From: Thiotrichaceae bacterium
Lineage (GTDB): Bacteria; Pseudomonadota; Gammaproteobacteria; Thiotrichales; Thiotrichaceae
DNA: 6,918 nt
Assembly: GCA_027030285.1 (NCBI GenBank)
Contig: JALVFC010000529.1
Coordinates: forward strand, 1 to 6,918
Direction: 5' to 3'
Part shown: positions 5,952-6,918 of the stretch, in pieces
Numbering within the stretch: position 1 is the stretch's first letter
Layout: every line of letters starts with the position of its first letter
Program-made: the position numbers and the translations under genes
The notes under the pieces: model-generated
The model's input: the letters and a program-made list of their open reading frames with translations, nothing else
Told to the model about the DNA's origin: nothing
Databases searched by the model: none

Positions 5952-6326
5952 ATGTTTGATTCCGGCTTTCTTGAAATGCTCATGGTCGCAGTGATTGCCT
6001 TGCTGGTAATCGGTCCCGAGCGCCTGCCTGCAGTTGCCCGCAAGGTTGGGAGGTTTGTCGGTAAAGCGCGCGCCTTCATCAACACCACCCGCTCGGATAT
6101 CGAAAAAGAACTCCGCGCCGAAGAAATGAAAGCCATGCTCTCCCGTCAGGAGCAGGAAATCAGTGAACTACGGAATATGATGCAAGACGCTCAGCAAACC
6201 ATTCACAAGGAAGTCCAGGAACTGGACGAGAACCTTGCTGAAAACACCCGATCACCAGCAGACCCCACCATTACTCATAACGATTCACCTACAGAAACTA
6301 ATGACGAGCAAGAAAGAAAACCATAG
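5952..6326 (+). CDS. tatB: Sec-independent translocase subunit TatB
   Basis: TatB pairs with TatC to form the receptor for twin-arginine signal peptides at the inner membrane. It begins MFDSGFLEML with the conserved membrane-helix Glu8. The helix spans about 4-20 and is followed by the Gly21-Pro22 hinge in IGPERLPAVARKVG, the mark of TatB rather than TatA. An amphipathic helix continues to about 55, then a long charged helical stretch (about 50-95, Glu/Lys/Gln rich, coiled-coil-like), then a polar tail. The 124-residue length falls within the variable range of the family. No Shine-Dalgarno is visible before the ATG (the upstream bases read TCTGGTCTGTTAGTCT), although MFD is the expected family start. 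Its last 26 bases overlap the start of tatC. Confidence 0.95.
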   Translation: MFDSGFLEMLMVAVIALLVIGPERLPAVARKVGRFVGKARAFINTTRSDIEKELRAEEMKAMLSRQEQEISELRNMMQDAQQTIHKEVQELDENLAENTRSPADPTITHNDSPTETNDEQERKP

Positions 6327-6918
6327 TGATGATCACCTTGAATCCTCTGAAATGGGGTTTCTTGCTCATTTGATAGAGTTGCGCGACCGCCTGTTGCGCA
6401 TGGTACTCGCTATAGGTGTTATCTTCGTCATTCTGTTTCCTTTTGCACAGGACCTGTATCAGTGGCTGGCTGCTCCGGTTATCGCACAGGGACAGGGGAT
6501 GATTGCCACAGGCCCAATTGCGCCGGTATTTATTCCCTACAAAGTTGCCCTGCTGGCTGCTTTCCTGATTGCCCTGCCATATGTTTTCTACCAGCTCTGG
6601 GCTTTTGTTGCACCCGGCTTGTACAAGCATGAAAAACGCCTGATAGTTCCCCTGCTCACATCCAGTATTGCACTGTTTTATTTAGGCATCGCCTTTGCCT
6701 ACTATTTGCTGCTCCCTATGGTCTTTAAAGTGGTACAGGCAATGACACCCGCAGGTGTGATGGCAGTGCCTGATATCAGCTCCTATCTGGATTTTGTGAT
6801 GATGATTTTCATCGCCTTTGGGTTTGGCTTTGAGATGCCCATTGCAACCATTTTGCTGATCACAACTGGCATTACCACAGCGGAGAAGCTGGGACAGAAA
6901 CGCCCCTATGTCGTGGTA
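6301..6918 (+). CDS. tatC: Sec-independent translocase subunit TatC, 3' end missing
   Basis: TatC is the polytopic core that recognises twin-arginine signal peptides together with TatB. The frame runs open to the right edge, giving 206 residues of a protein usually near 250. Conserved blocks are HLIELRDRLLR (23-33), APGLYKHEKR (104-113, with Glu111 matching E. coli Glu103), and FGFGFEMP (173-180, with Glu178 matching Glu170); RPYVVV at the edge leads into the fifth membrane segment. Membrane helices 1 to 4 lie near 31-50, 82-104, 115-140 and 163-186; the last two are beyond the window. The chosen ATG overlaps tatB by 26 bases and gives a polar, acidic N-terminus (MTSKKENHSDD), common in the family. 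The alternative ATG at 6352 would leave only four residues before HLIELR. Neither start has a good ribosome site. Confidence 0.94.
   Translation, partial: MTSKKENHSDDHLESSEMGFLAHLIELRDRLLRMVLAIGVIFVILFPFAQDLYQWLAAPVIAQGQGMIATGPIAPVFIPYKVALLAAFLIALPYVFYQLWAFVAPGLYKHEKRLIVPLLTSSIALFYLGIAFAYYLLLPMVFKVVQAMTPAGVMAVPDISSYLDFVMMIFIAFGFGFEMPIATILLITTGITTAEKLGQKRPYVVV

Noticed and set aside
6298..6630. A 110-codon - strand frame at the tatB-tatC junction.
   Set aside because: It is antisense to the tatC N-terminal region, which aligns well with TatC; no ribosome site or domain supports it.
1..6918. Looked for CRISPR repeats, insertion sequence ends, tRNA or rRNA genes, attachment sites and toxin-antitoxin pairs.
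   Set aside because: None was seen: genes are tightly packed on one strand, gaps are at most 71 bases, and no repeat array, tRNA-like fold or transposase fragment was found by eye.

Overview
The window reads as ordinary, densely packed chromosomal DNA from a gammaproteobacterium. Base composition is moderate, there is no trace of mobile DNA, and every real gene lies on the + strand. The assignment rests on the order hisB-hisH-hisA-hisF-(hisI)-hisE-tatA-tatB-tatC, a layout common in beta- and gammaproteobacteria, on a monofunctional HisB and HisE (not the enteric fusions), and on a DsrE/F-like protein of a kind frequent in sulfur-oxidising and related gammaproteobacteria. The genus cannot be fixed from the window.

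Layout. Positions 3-386 hold the 3' part of a DsrE/DsrF-like gene cut by the window edge. Position 435-689 is a small unrecognised protein with two membrane segments. Positions 713-2454 hold two RNA-processing enzymes: the 2H-fold RNA 2',3'-cyclic phosphodiesterase ThpR and ribonuclease D. RNase D starts at GTG, and a clear hairpin lies in the gap in front of it. Positions 2506-5650 are a tight run of histidine biosynthesis genes (hisB, hisH, hisA, hisF, hisE). Positions 5678-6918 hold tatA, tatB and the first 206 codons of tatC, which is cut by the right edge.

How they work together. HisE removes pyrophosphate from PR-ATP, HisA isomerises ProFAR to PRFAR, the HisH-HisF pair makes imidazole glycerol phosphate and AICAR, and HisB dehydrates the product. 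PR-AMP cyclohydrolase (HisI), which usually lies between hisF and hisE, is absent: only 30 bases separate the two genes. TatA, TatB and TatC form the twin-arginine export machinery of the inner membrane and seem to be carried on the end of the his transcript, as no terminator-like structure is visible between hisE and tatA.

No new defence, mobile or regulatory system is visible. The points most worth a second look are the missing hisI, the structured leader and GTG start of rnd (which recalls the translational leader of E. coli rnd), the unrecognised two-helix membrane protein, and the translational layout of tatA, tatB and tatC. There is no gene-free stretch over 300 bases; the longest gap is 71 bases.
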